NCBI RefSeq assembly: GCF_017654505.1
Contig: NC_054541.1
Location: 51,352,486 to 51,416,485, forward strand
From: Polyodon spathula
Taxonomy: Eukaryota > Chordata > Actinopteri > Acipenseriformes > Polyodontidae
Reading direction: 5' to 3'
Length of the DNA: 64,000 nucleotides
The notes below the pieces were generated by a model. That model was not told the DNA's origin, searched no databases, and saw only the letters and a program-made list of their open reading frames with translations. Every line of letters begins with the position of its first letter. Within the stretch, counting starts at the first letter, position 1. Made by a program: the position numbers and the translations under genes. Shown piece by piece: positions 36,895-48,310 of this stretch.

Positions 36895-39800
36895 AGCGAG
36901 ATCCTCTTCAATATAAACACTACACGGCGAGATCCTCTTCAATACAAAACTACACAGCGAGATCCTCTTCAATACAAACACTACACAGTGAGATACTCTT
37001 CAATACAAACACTACACAGCGAGATCCTCTTCAATACAAACACTACACAGCGAGATCCTCTTCAATACAAACACTACACAGCGAGATCCTCTTCAATACA
37101 AATACTACACAGCGAGATCCTCTTCAATACAAACACTACACAGCGAGATCCTCTTCAATACAAACACTACACAGCGAGATCCTCTTCAATACAAACACTA
37201 CACAGCGAGATCCTCTTCAATACAAACACTACACAGCGAGATCCTCTTCAATACAAACACTACACAGCGAGATCCTCTTCAATACAAACACTACACAGCG
37301 AGATCCTCTTCAATACAAACACTACACAGCGAGATCCTCTTCAATACAAACACTACACAGCGAGATCCTCTTCAATACAAACACTACACAGCGAGATCCT
37401 CTTCAATACAAACACTACACAGCGAGATCCTCTTCAATACAAACACTACACAGAGAGATCCTATTCAATACAAACACTACACAGCGAGATCCTCTTCAAT
37501 ACAAACACTACACAGCGAGATCCTCTTCAATACAAACACTACACAGCGAGATCCTCTTCAATACAAACACTACACAGCGAGATCCTCTTCAATACAAACA
37601 CTACACAGCGAGATCCTCTTCAATACAAACACTACACAGCGAGATCCTCTTCAATACAAACACTACACAGCGTGATCCTCTTCAATACAAACACTACACA
37701 GAGAGATCCTCTTCAATACAAACACTACACAGCGAGATCCTCTTCAATATAAACACTACACAGCGAGATCCTCTTCAATATAAACACTACACAGCGAGAT
37801 CCTCTTCAATACAAACACTACACAGAGATCCTCTTCAATATAAACACTACACAGCGAGATCCTCTTCAATACAAACACTACACAGCGAGATCCTCTTCAA
37901 TACAAACACTACACAGCGAGATCCTCTTCAATACAAACACTACACAGCGAGATCCTCTTCAATACAAACACTACACAGCGAGATCCTCTTCAATACAAAC
38001 ACTACACAGCGAGATCCTCTTCAATACAAACACTACACAGCGAGATCCTCTTCAATACAAACACTACACAGCGAGATCCTCTTCAATACAAACACTACAC
38101 AGCGAGATCCTCTTCAATATAAACACTACACAGCGAGATCCTCTTCAATATAAACACTACACAGCGAGATCCTCTTCAATATAAACACTACACAGCGAGA
38201 TCCTCTTCAATATAAACACTACACAGCGAGATCCTCTTCAATACAAACATTACACAGCGAGATCCTCTTCAATACAAACACTACACAGCGAGATCCTCTT
38301 CAATATAAACACTACACAGCGAGATCCTCTTCAATATAAACACTACACAGCGAGATCCTCTTCAATATAAACACTACACAGCGAGATCCTCTTCAATACA
38401 AACACTACACAGCGAGATCCTCTTCAATACAAACACTACACAGCGAGATCCTCTTCAATACAAACACTACACAGCGAGATCCTCTTCAATACAAACACTA
38501 CACAGCGAGATCCTCTTCAATACAAACACTACACAGCGAGATCCTCTTCAATACAAACACTACACAGCGAGATCCTCTTCAATACAAACACTACACAGAG
38601 AGATCCTCTTCAATACAAACACTACACAGCGAGATCCTCTTCAATACAAACACTACACAGCGAGATCCTCTTCAATATAAACACTACACAGCGAGATCCT
38701 CTTCAATACAAACACTACACAGCGAGATCCTCTTCAATATAAACACTACACAGCGAGATCCTCTTCAATACAAACACTACACAGCGAGATCCTCTTCAAT
38801 ATAAACACTACACAGCGAGATCCTCTTCAATATAAACACTACACAGCGAGATCCTCTTCAATACCACTACACAGCGAGATCCTCTTCAATATAAACACTA
38901 CACAGCGAGATCCTCTTCAATATAAACACTACACAGATCCTCTTCAATATAAACACTACACAGCGAGATCCTCTTCAATATAAACACTACACAGCGAGAT
39001 CCTCTTCAATATAAACACTACACAGTGAGATCCTCTTCAATACAAACAGCGAGATCCTCTTCAATATAAACACTACACAGCGAGATCCTCTTCAATACAA
39101 ACACTACACAGCGAGATCCTCTTCAATACAAACACTACACAGCGAGATCCTCTTCAATACAAACACTACACAGCGAGATCCTCTTCAATACAAACACTAC
39201 ACAGCGAGATCCTCTTCAATACAAACACTACACAGCGAGATCCTCTTCAATATAAACACTACACAGCGAGATCCTCTTCAATACAAACACTACACAGCGA
39301 GATCCTCTTCAATATAAACAGCACTACACAGAGATCTACACAGCGAGATCCTCTTCAATACAAACACTACACAGCGAGATCCTCTTCAATACAAACACTA
39401 CACAGCGAGATCCTCTTCAATACAAACACTACACAGCGAGATCCTCTTCAATACAAACACTAATACACTACACAGCGAGATCCTCTTCAATATAAACACT
39501 ACACAGCGAGATCCTCTTCAATACAAACACTACACAGCGAGATCCTCTTCAATACAAACACTAACAGCGAGATCCTCTTCAATATAAACACTACACAGCG
39601 AGATCCTCTTCAATATAAACACTACACAGCGAGATCCTCTTCAATATAAACACTACACAGCGAGATCCTCTTCAATACAAACACTACACAGCGAGATCCT
39701 CTTCAATATAAACACTACACAGCGAGATCCTCTTCAATACAAACACTACACAGAGAGATCCTCTTCAATACAAACACTACACAGCGTGATCCTCTTCAAT

Positions 39801-42735
39801 ACAAACACTACACAGCGAGATCCTCTTCAATACAAACACTACACAGCGAGATCCTCTTCAATACAAACACTACACAGCGAGATCCTCTTCAATACAAACA
39901 CTACACAGAGAGATCCTCTTCAATACAAACACTACACAGCGAGATCCTCTTCAATACAAACACTACACAGCGAGATCCTCTTCAATATAAACACTACACA
40001 GCGAGATCCTCTTCAATATAAACACTACACAGCGAGATCCTCTTCAATATAAACACTACACAGCGAGATCCTCTTCAATATAAACACTACACAGCGAGAT
40101 CCTCTTCAATACAAACACTACACAGCGAGATCCTCTTCAATACAAACACTACACAGCGAGATCCTCTTCAATACAAACACTACACAGCGAGATCCTCTTC
40201 AATACAAACACTACACAGCGAGATCCTCTTCAATACAAACAAACACTACACAGCGAGATCCTCTTCAATATAAACACTACACAGCGTGATCCTCTTCAAT
40301 ACAAACACTACACAGCGTGATCCTCTTCAATATAAACACTACACAGCGAGATCCTCTTCAATATAAACACTACACAGCGAGATCCTCTTCAATATAAACA
40401 CTACACAGCGAGATCCTCTTCAATATAAACACTACACAGCGAGATCCTCTTCAATATAAACACTACACAGCGAGATCCTCTTCAATATAAACACTACACA
40501 GCGAGATCCTCTTCAATACAAACACTACACAGCGAGATCCTCTTCAATAAAACACTACACAGCGAGATCCTCTTCAATATAAACACTACACAGCGAGATC
40601 CTCTTCAATATAAACATTACACAGCGAGATCCTCTTCAATATAAACACTACACAGCGAGATCCTCTTCAATACAAACACTACACAGCGAGATCCTCTTCA
40701 ATATAAACACTACACAGCGAGATCCTCTTCAATATAAACACTACACAGCGAGATCCTCTTCAATACAAACACTACACAGCGAGATCCTCTTCAATACAAA
40801 CACTACACAGCGAGATCCTCTTCAATACAAACACTACACAGCGAGATCCTCTTCAATATAAACACTACACAGCGAGATCCTCTTCAATATAAACACTACC
40901 TCTTCAATACAAACACTAGCGAGATCCTCTTCAATACAAACACTACACAGCGAGATCCTCTTCAATACAAACACTACACAGCGAGATCCTCTTCAATACA
41001 AACACTACACAGCGAGATCCTCTTCAATACAAACACTACACAGCGAGATCCTCTTCAATACAAACACTACACAGCGAGATCCTCTTCAATACAAACACTA
41101 CACAGCGAGATCCTCTTCAATACAAACACTACACAGCGAGATCCTCTTCAATACAAACACTACACAGCGAGATCCTCTTCAATACAAACACTACACAGCG
41201 TGATCCTCTTCAATACAAACACTACACAGCGAGATCCTCTTCAATACAAATACTACACAGCGAGATCCTCTTCAATACAAACACTACACAGCGTGATCCT
41301 CTTCAATACAAACACTACACAGCGTGATCCTCTTCAATATAAACATTACACAGCGAACTCCTCTTCAATCCTCTTCAATACAAACACTACACAGCGAGAT
41401 CCTCTTCAATACAAACACTACACAGCGAGATCCTCTTCAATACAAACACTACACAGCGAGATCCTCTTCAATACAAACACTACACAGCGAGATCCTCTTC
41501 AATATAAACACTACACAGCGTGATCCTCTTCAATATAAACACTACACAGCGAGATCCTCTTCAATACAAACACTACACAGCGAGATCCTCTTCAATACAA
41601 ACACTACACAGCGAGATCCTCTTCAATACAAACACTACACAGCGAGATCCTCTTCAATACAAACACTACACAGCGAGATCCTCTTCAATACAAACACTAC
41701 ACAGCGAGATCCTCTTCAATATAAACACTACACAGCGAGATCCTCTTCAATATAAACACTACACAGCGAGATCCTCTTCAATACAAACACTACACAGCGA
41801 GATCCTCTTCAATACAAACACTACACAGCGAGATCCTCTTCAATACAAACACTACACAGCGAGATCCTCTTCAATATAAACACTACACAGCGAGATCCTC
41901 TTCAATACAAACACTAATACACAGCGAGATCCTCTTCAATACAAACACTACACAGCGAGATCCTCTTCAATACAAACACTACACAGCGAGATCCTCTTCA
42001 ATATAAACACTACACAGCGAGATCCTCTTCAATACAAACACTACACAGCGAGATCCTCTTCAATACAAACACTACACAGCGAGATCCTCTTCAATACAAA
42101 CACTACACAGCGAGATCCTCTTCAATATAAACACTACACAGCGAGATCCTCTTCAATATAAACACTACACAGCGAGATCCTCTTCAATATAAACACTACA
42201 CAGCGAGATCCTCTTCAATATAAACACTACACAGCGAGATCCTCTTCAATATAAACACTACACAGCGAGATCCTCTTCAATATAAACACTACACAGCGAG
42301 ATCCTCTTCAATATAAACACTACACAGCGAGATCCTCTTCAATATAAACACTACACAGCGAGATCCTCTTCAATATAAACACTACACAGCGAGATCCTCT
42401 TCAATACAAACACTACACAGCGTGATCCTCTTCAATACAAACACTACACAGCGAGATCCTCTTCAATATAAACACTACACAGCGAGATCCTCTTCAATAC
42501 AAACACTACACAGCGAGATCCTCTTCAATACAAACACTACACAGCGAGATCCTCTTCAATACAAACACTACACAGCGAGATCCTCTTCAATATAAACACT
42601 ACACAGCGAGATCCTCTTCAATACAAACACTACACAGCGTGATCCTCTTCAATACAAACATTACACAGCGAGATCCTCTTCAATATAAACACTACAAGCG
42701 AGATCCTCTTCAATAAAACACTACACAGCGAGAAG
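36895..42735. repeat. 31-bp minisatellite, about 188 copies (largest array)
   Basis: The unit contains CACTACACAGCGAGATCCTC then TTCAATACAAA. The period is 31 bp (37021 and 37052). The commonest variant is AATATAAA for AATACAAA, which occurs in runs. GCGTGATCC, AGAGAGATCC and shortened or fused units (for example near 38865, 38935, 39050, 39325, 40905 and 41365) mark slippage points. Frames of up to 254 codons repeat every 93 bp and are not genes. Confidence 0.97.
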
Positions 42736-42779
42736 GGAGACCGCATCAAAACAAGAACAACAACTCAGGTAAGACAACC

Positions 42780-45375
42780 ATTAAAATGTATTTATCTAAA
42801 CAAGCTACATTACACTGCGAGATCCTCTTCAATACAGATGCTAGAAGTTATACAATACAGAGCGACATTAGAAATGTGTGTAGCAAAGGAGAAGCCATAC
42901 TAATATACATGGGGGATTTCAACTTCCCCCAAATAAAATGGGAAAACCCGGTGGGTAGCACGAAGGATGAAATAGAAATGGTGGAAATGACAAATGACTG
43001 CTTCCTAACACAATTTGTGAAGGCACCCACTAGAGGGGAGGCATGCCTTGATTTAGTCTTTTCAAATAACAGAAGATAGAATAACTAAAACAGAGGTCAG
43101 AGAACCACTGGCAAACTCAGACCACAACATGGTCTCATTTGAAGTGTTTTTTAAATCCTCAAAAGTAATGACTAAAGCTAAGGTTTACAATTTTAGAAAA
43201 GCAAACTATGAAGGCATGAAACAGAGACTAACAGAAGTAGATTGGAGTAAAATAGAGAAAACACCCACAGAAGAAGGATGGTTGTTCTTCAAAAATGTAG
43301 TACTAGAGGCGCAAAACAATTATATCCCTAAATCCTAGACAAATCTAAATGTAAAACTAAATTGCCAAAATGGTTTAATAGATCAATTAAAAAAAATATT
43401 CAGCGAAAAAAGGCACTTTACAGAGCATTAAAAAAGGACCAAAAAGAAAGTACACAGAAAGAGTACACAGAACTGCAAACGCAAGTCAAAAAGGAAGTTA
43501 GAAAGGCCAAGAGAGAGATAGAAATGAACATTGCTAAGGGAGCTAAAACCAATTCCAAAATGTTTTTTTTTTTATATATACAATATTACAACAGCAAGAG
43601 AACATTCAAAGAGGAGATTAAATGTTTAAGAGATACAAATGGCAAAATCGTAGAGGAAGAAAAAAAAATAGCAAATATATTAAATGATTACTTTTCACAA
43701 GTTTTTACAAAGGAAGATACTGACAACATGCCCCACATGTCATCCAGTTCCTATCCAGTTTTAAATAACTTTAGCATAACTGAGGCAGAAGTGTTAAAGG
43801 GACTAGGAGCTCTTAAAATAAACACATCCCCTGGGCCGGATGAGATCCTCCCAGTAGTACTCAAAGAAATGAAAGAAGTTATTTACAAACACGCTAACCA
43901 AGATCATGCAGCAGTCTCTTGACACAGGGGTGGTACCGACAGACTGGAAAATTGCAAACGTAATACCGATCCACAAAAAGGGAAACAAAACTGAACCAGG
44001 TATCTACAGACCAATAAGCCTGACTTCTATTATATGCAAACTTAATGGAAACTATAATAAGATCCAAAATGGAAAATTACCTATATGGTAACAGGGTACT
44101 GGGAGACAGTCAACATGGTTTTAGGAAAGGGAGATCGTGTCTAACTAACTTGCTTGATTTTTTTGAGGATGCAACATCGATAATGGATAATTGCAAAGCA
44201 TATGACATGGTTTATTTAGATTTCCAGAAAGCTTTTGACAAAGTCCCGCACAAAAGATTAATTCTCAAACTGAACGCAGTTGGGATTCAAGGAAACACAT
44301 GTACATGGATTAGGGAGTGGTTAACATGTAGAAAACAGAAAGTACTGATTAGAGGAAAAACACTCAGAATGGAGTGTGGTAACCAGCGGTGTACCACAGG
44401 GATCAATATTAGGTCCTCTGCTATTCCTAATCTACATTAATGATTTAGATTCTGGTATAGTAAGCAAATCTTGTTAAATTTGCAGACGACACAAAAGTAG
44501 GAGGAGTGGCAAACACTGTTGCAGCAGCAAAGGTCATTCAAAATGATCTAGACAAGATTCAGAACTGGGCAGATACATGGCAAATGACATTTAATAGAGA
44601 AAAGTGTAAGGTACTGCACGCAGGAAATAAAAATGTACATTATAAATATCATATGGGAGATACTGAAATTGGAGAAGGAATCTATGAAAAAGACCTAGGA
44701 GTTTTTTGTTGACTCAGAAATGTCTTCATCTAGACAATGTGGGGAAGCTATAAAAAAGGCTAACAAGATGCTCGGATACATTGTGAAAAGTGTTGAATTT
44801 AAATCAAGGGAAGTAATGTTAAAACTGTACAATGCACTAGTAAGACCTCATCTTGAATATTGTGTGCAGTTCTGGTCACCTCGCTATAAAAAAGATATTG
44901 CTGCTCTAGAAAGAGTGCAAAGAAGAGCGACCAGAATTATTCCGGGTTTAAAAGGCATGTCATATGCAGACAGGCTAAAAGAATTGAATCTGTTCAGTCT
45001 TGAACAAAGAAGACTACGTGGCGACCTAATTCAAGCATTCAAAATTCTAAAAGGTATTGACAAATGTCGACCCAAGGGACTTTTTCAACCTGAAAAAAGA
45101 AACAAGGACCAGGAGTCACAAATGGAGATTAGACAAAGGGGCATTCAGAACAGAAAATAGGAAGCACTTTTTTACACAGAGAATCGTGAGGGTCTGGAAT
45201 CAACTCCCCAGTAATGCTGTTGAAGCTGACACCCTGGGATCCTTCAAGAAGCTGCTTGATGAGATTCTGGGATCAATAAGCTACTAACAACCAAATGAGC
45301 AAGATGGGGCGAATGACTTCCTCTCATTTGTAAACTTTCTTATGTTCTCATGTCCTTATGTTCTTATGTTCTTAA
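42780..45375 (+). mobile_element. CR1-like LINE (copy B), ORF2 with frameshifts
   Basis: This carries the end of an apurinic-type endonuclease domain (YMGDFNFPQIKWENP near 42905, then SDHNMVSFEVFF near 43120). A reverse transcriptase follows, with SPGPDEILP (43829), QHGFRKGRSCLTNLLDFFED (44110), YLDFQKAFDKVPHKR (44214), the catalytic FADDTK region (44478) and the CR1-type C terminus LEYCVQFWSPRYKKD to ILGSISY (44850-45287). The 3' tail is CTTATGTT-type 8-bp repeats (45338-45370). The upstream endonuclease and any ORF1 are missing. Against copy D it has several single-base insertions (near 44045, 44362, 44470 and 44705) and an expanded T-run at 43561, so no full ORF survives. Confidence 0.93.
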
Positions 45376-46004
45376 ATCTGTGCTTCAGATTCAATACAAA
45401 TCAATAACCTTGTTTACAGATGCAGACTGAGGAACCCTGTGCTTCAGATTCAATACAAATCAATGACCCTGTTTACTGATGCACATCGTGGAACCCTGTG
45501 CTTCAGCACACAGCCACATATTGAATCCCATTCTTCCTCTCACTGAATTCATGAATCTGGACAGGGAGCTATGAGATGGAGCCCTCCTTCCAAAGCGGCT
45601 CCAGACAGCAGCACCACCGTTCTGATGAACACTGCCCTTCTCTCCAGGGCATCACAGAGTTAGGAGCTCAACTTTAACTCAGTCCCAGATTGTCCCTGTC
45701 AGACAGCTGTACCCATCACTGTGTAGAATACAGAAACCTCGCCGTGCCACTTCTTAATGTTTTGCCTCTAGCTCCCCCTTAACAAATGTTCTCATTATTG
45801 TAAATGTCACAGCACTAACGGAAAGTTTTCATCCATAAACAACATTCCAGGGCATTAAAACCAGCTTGCATTCTAAATTGCGAGATTATAATGTACTTTG
45901 GAAATCTGACAAGTGACCCTGACGCACATCCTTGGACCCTCATCTATAAAGCTTTTAAACACTGGATGAGTTCCGGTCCTCTCTGCCAAGAACAGCTAAT
46001 GAAG
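45376..46004. other. unique sequence, partly duplicated at 47.8-48.3 kb
   Basis: No gene is recognised. A two-copy repeat with CCTGTTTAC(T/A)GATGCA lies at 45400-45500. The segment 45590-45800, including GGCTCCAGACAGCAGCACCA, reappears almost intact at 48028-48215. Confidence 0.7.
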
Positions 46005-46860
46005 GAAGCAAAGAGTATGAACTAGATGAAGAGAAGAGAGGAGAAGAGAAGAGAGCAATAAAGTGTGAACTAGACAAATGAAAGAGGAGAGGAAGAGAGA
46101 GCAATAGAGTGTGAACCAGACGAATGAAGAGAGGAGAGGAAGAGAGAGCAATAGAGTGTGAACCAGACGAATGAAGAAAGGATAGGAAGAGAGAGAAATG
46201 AATGAAATAGAGAGAAATGTGAACCAGACTGAAGAGAGGAAGGAAGAGAGAACAATAAAGAGGAACCAGATGAATGAAGAGAGAATAGGAAGAGAGAGCA
46301 AAAAAGTGTGAACCAGACGAATGAAGAGAGGAAGAGAGAGCAATAGAGTGTAAACCAGATGAATGAAGAGAGGATAGGAAGAGAGAGAATAGAGTGTGAA
46401 CCAGATGAATGAAGAGGAGAGGAAGAGAGAGCAATAAGGGGTGAACCAGACGAACCAGACAAAGGAAGAGAGGATGAGTGAAGAAGAGAGCAATACAAGA
46501 GAGTTCTGTGAACCAGATGAATGAAAGAGGAGAGGAAGAGAGAGCAATAGAGTGTGAACCAGACGAATGAAAGAGGAGAGGAAGAGAGAGCAATAGAGTG
46601 TGAACCAGATTCAATGAAGAGAGGATAGGAAGAGAGATGCAATATAGAGTGTGAACCAGATCGAATGAAGAGAGGAGAGGAAGAGAGAGAATAGAGTGTG
46701 AACCAGACGAATGAAAGGACGATGAGAGCCAATAGAGGTTTTTGTGCACCAGGACAAATGAAAGAGAGGGAGGACTAGGAAGAGAGAGCCAATACAGCGT
46801 TGTGAACCAGACGAATGAAAAGAGGAGGGATGAAAGTTATGGTGTTGCTGCAAAAGGTGC
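46005..46860. repeat. 47-bp purine-rich minisatellite, block 1
   Basis: The unit contains GAGAGCAATAGAGTGTGAAC, CAGACGAATGAA and GAGAGGAGAGGAA. This block is the noisiest. Toward its right end single-base insertions accumulate (GATGCAATATAGAG, GAGAGCCAATAC), unlike the clean block 3. Confidence 0.93.
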
Positions 46861-47289
46861 ACATCAGTAGAACTAGACCCCTCTCAAATGAATGGAGCCT
46901 CTGTCTTTGCTGTCTTCAATGTATATAAATGCAGCATAATCTTATTTCTTTGTATTTTTGTTTTTTAATTCTATCGTTGTAGACTTATTGTTTCTGATGT
47001 TTAAAACTAAAACAAACACACAAATATTTTATAGTTTTTTTGTGGTTGATTGATTGTGTCGTGTTTTTAGAATTTTTTGAATAATATAAATTATTTTGTT
47101 ATTTCACTTTTTTTTTGGTGATTGTGTGATTAAGTCATTGTTTTTTTTATGTATTCAAATGATTTGTCTCACTCGAAAAAAAACAACATTAAATTCTCAT
47201 TTAAATTTCCAAACAGAGGGCAAGCATTCTAGGCCAGGCCCTCCTAGCTCCCAGTGGCAAGACAGGAGTCGGGCCCCTTCATAGACACA
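46861..47289. other. AT-rich unique sequence between repeat blocks
   Basis: It is rich in T-runs and A-runs (for example near 47110 and 47175) and has no recognisable gene. It separates blocks 1 and 2 of the same minisatellite. Confidence 0.55.
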
Positions 47290-47815
47290 GAAGAAGCGTA
47301 ATGAAAGAGGAGAGGAAGAGAGAGCAATAGAGTGTGAACCAGACAGAATGAAGAGAGGAGAGGAAGAGCAGAGAGAGTGTAAACCAGATGAATGTGAGGA
47401 TAGGAAGAGAGAACAATAGAGTGTGAACCAGAGAATGAACAGAGGAGGGAAGAGAGAGCAATAGAGTGTGAACCAGACGAATGAAAAGAGGAGCAAGAGA
47501 GAGCAATAGAGTGTAAACCAGATTGAATGAAGAGAGGAGTGGAAGAGAGAGCAATAGAGTGTGAACCAGACAAATGAAAGAGGAGTGGAAGAGAGAGCAA
47601 TAGAGTGTGAACCAGATAGAGTGAACCAGACAAGAAAGAGGAGTGGAAGAGAGAGCAATAGAGTGTGAACCAGACAAATGAAAGAGGAGGAAGAGAGAGC
47701 AATAGGAAGAGAGAGCAATAGAGTGTGAACCAGACAAATGAAGAGAGGATAGAAAGAGGAGAGAGGAGAGAAGAGAGAGCAATAGAGTGTGAACCAGACA
47801 AATGAACAGAGTTGA
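47290..47815. repeat. 47-bp purine-rich minisatellite, block 2
   Basis: About 11 units of the GAGAGCAATAGAGTGTGAAC type, with several shortened units (near 47390, 47610 and 47700). Confidence 0.93.
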
Positions 47816-48310
47816 ATAAGAGAGGATAGACTGCTTTGAACTCAGTACAAATGAAAGACCTTGTTTACAGATGCAGACTGAGCAATCACTGTGTTCAGAA
47901 CCAATACAAATGAAAGACCCTGTTTACTGATGCAATCGTGAGAGCCTCTAGCTTGTGAACACAGACAAATGAATCCCATTCTTGGAAACTGAGAGCAATA
48001 GAGTCTGAACCAGACAAGCTATCCAAAGCGGCTCCAGACAGCAGCACCACCGTTCTGATGAACACTGCCCTTCTCTCCAGGGCATCACAGAGTTAGGAGC
48101 TCAACTTTAACTCAGTCCCAGATTGTCCCTGTCAGACAGCCTTGTACCCATCATCTGTGTAGAATGAAGAGACCTGGATGAGTTCTTAATGTTTTGCCTC
48201 TAGCTCCCAAGAACAAATGTTCTAGATGAGAGGAAGAGAGAGCAATAGAGTAACGGAACCAGATGAATGAAGAAGGATTCCAGGAAGAGAGAGAAGGCGA
48301 GGCAATGAGA
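47816..48310. other. mosaic of the 45.4-45.9 kb sequence and minisatellite units
   Basis: Long pieces match 45376-45870 (for example CAGATTGTCCCTGTCAGACA). They are interrupted by patches of the 47-bp unit, such as GAGAGCAATAGAGTCTGAAC at 47991 and GAACCAGATGAATGAAGAAG at 48256. The alternation occurs over a few tens of bases. Confidence 0.8.
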
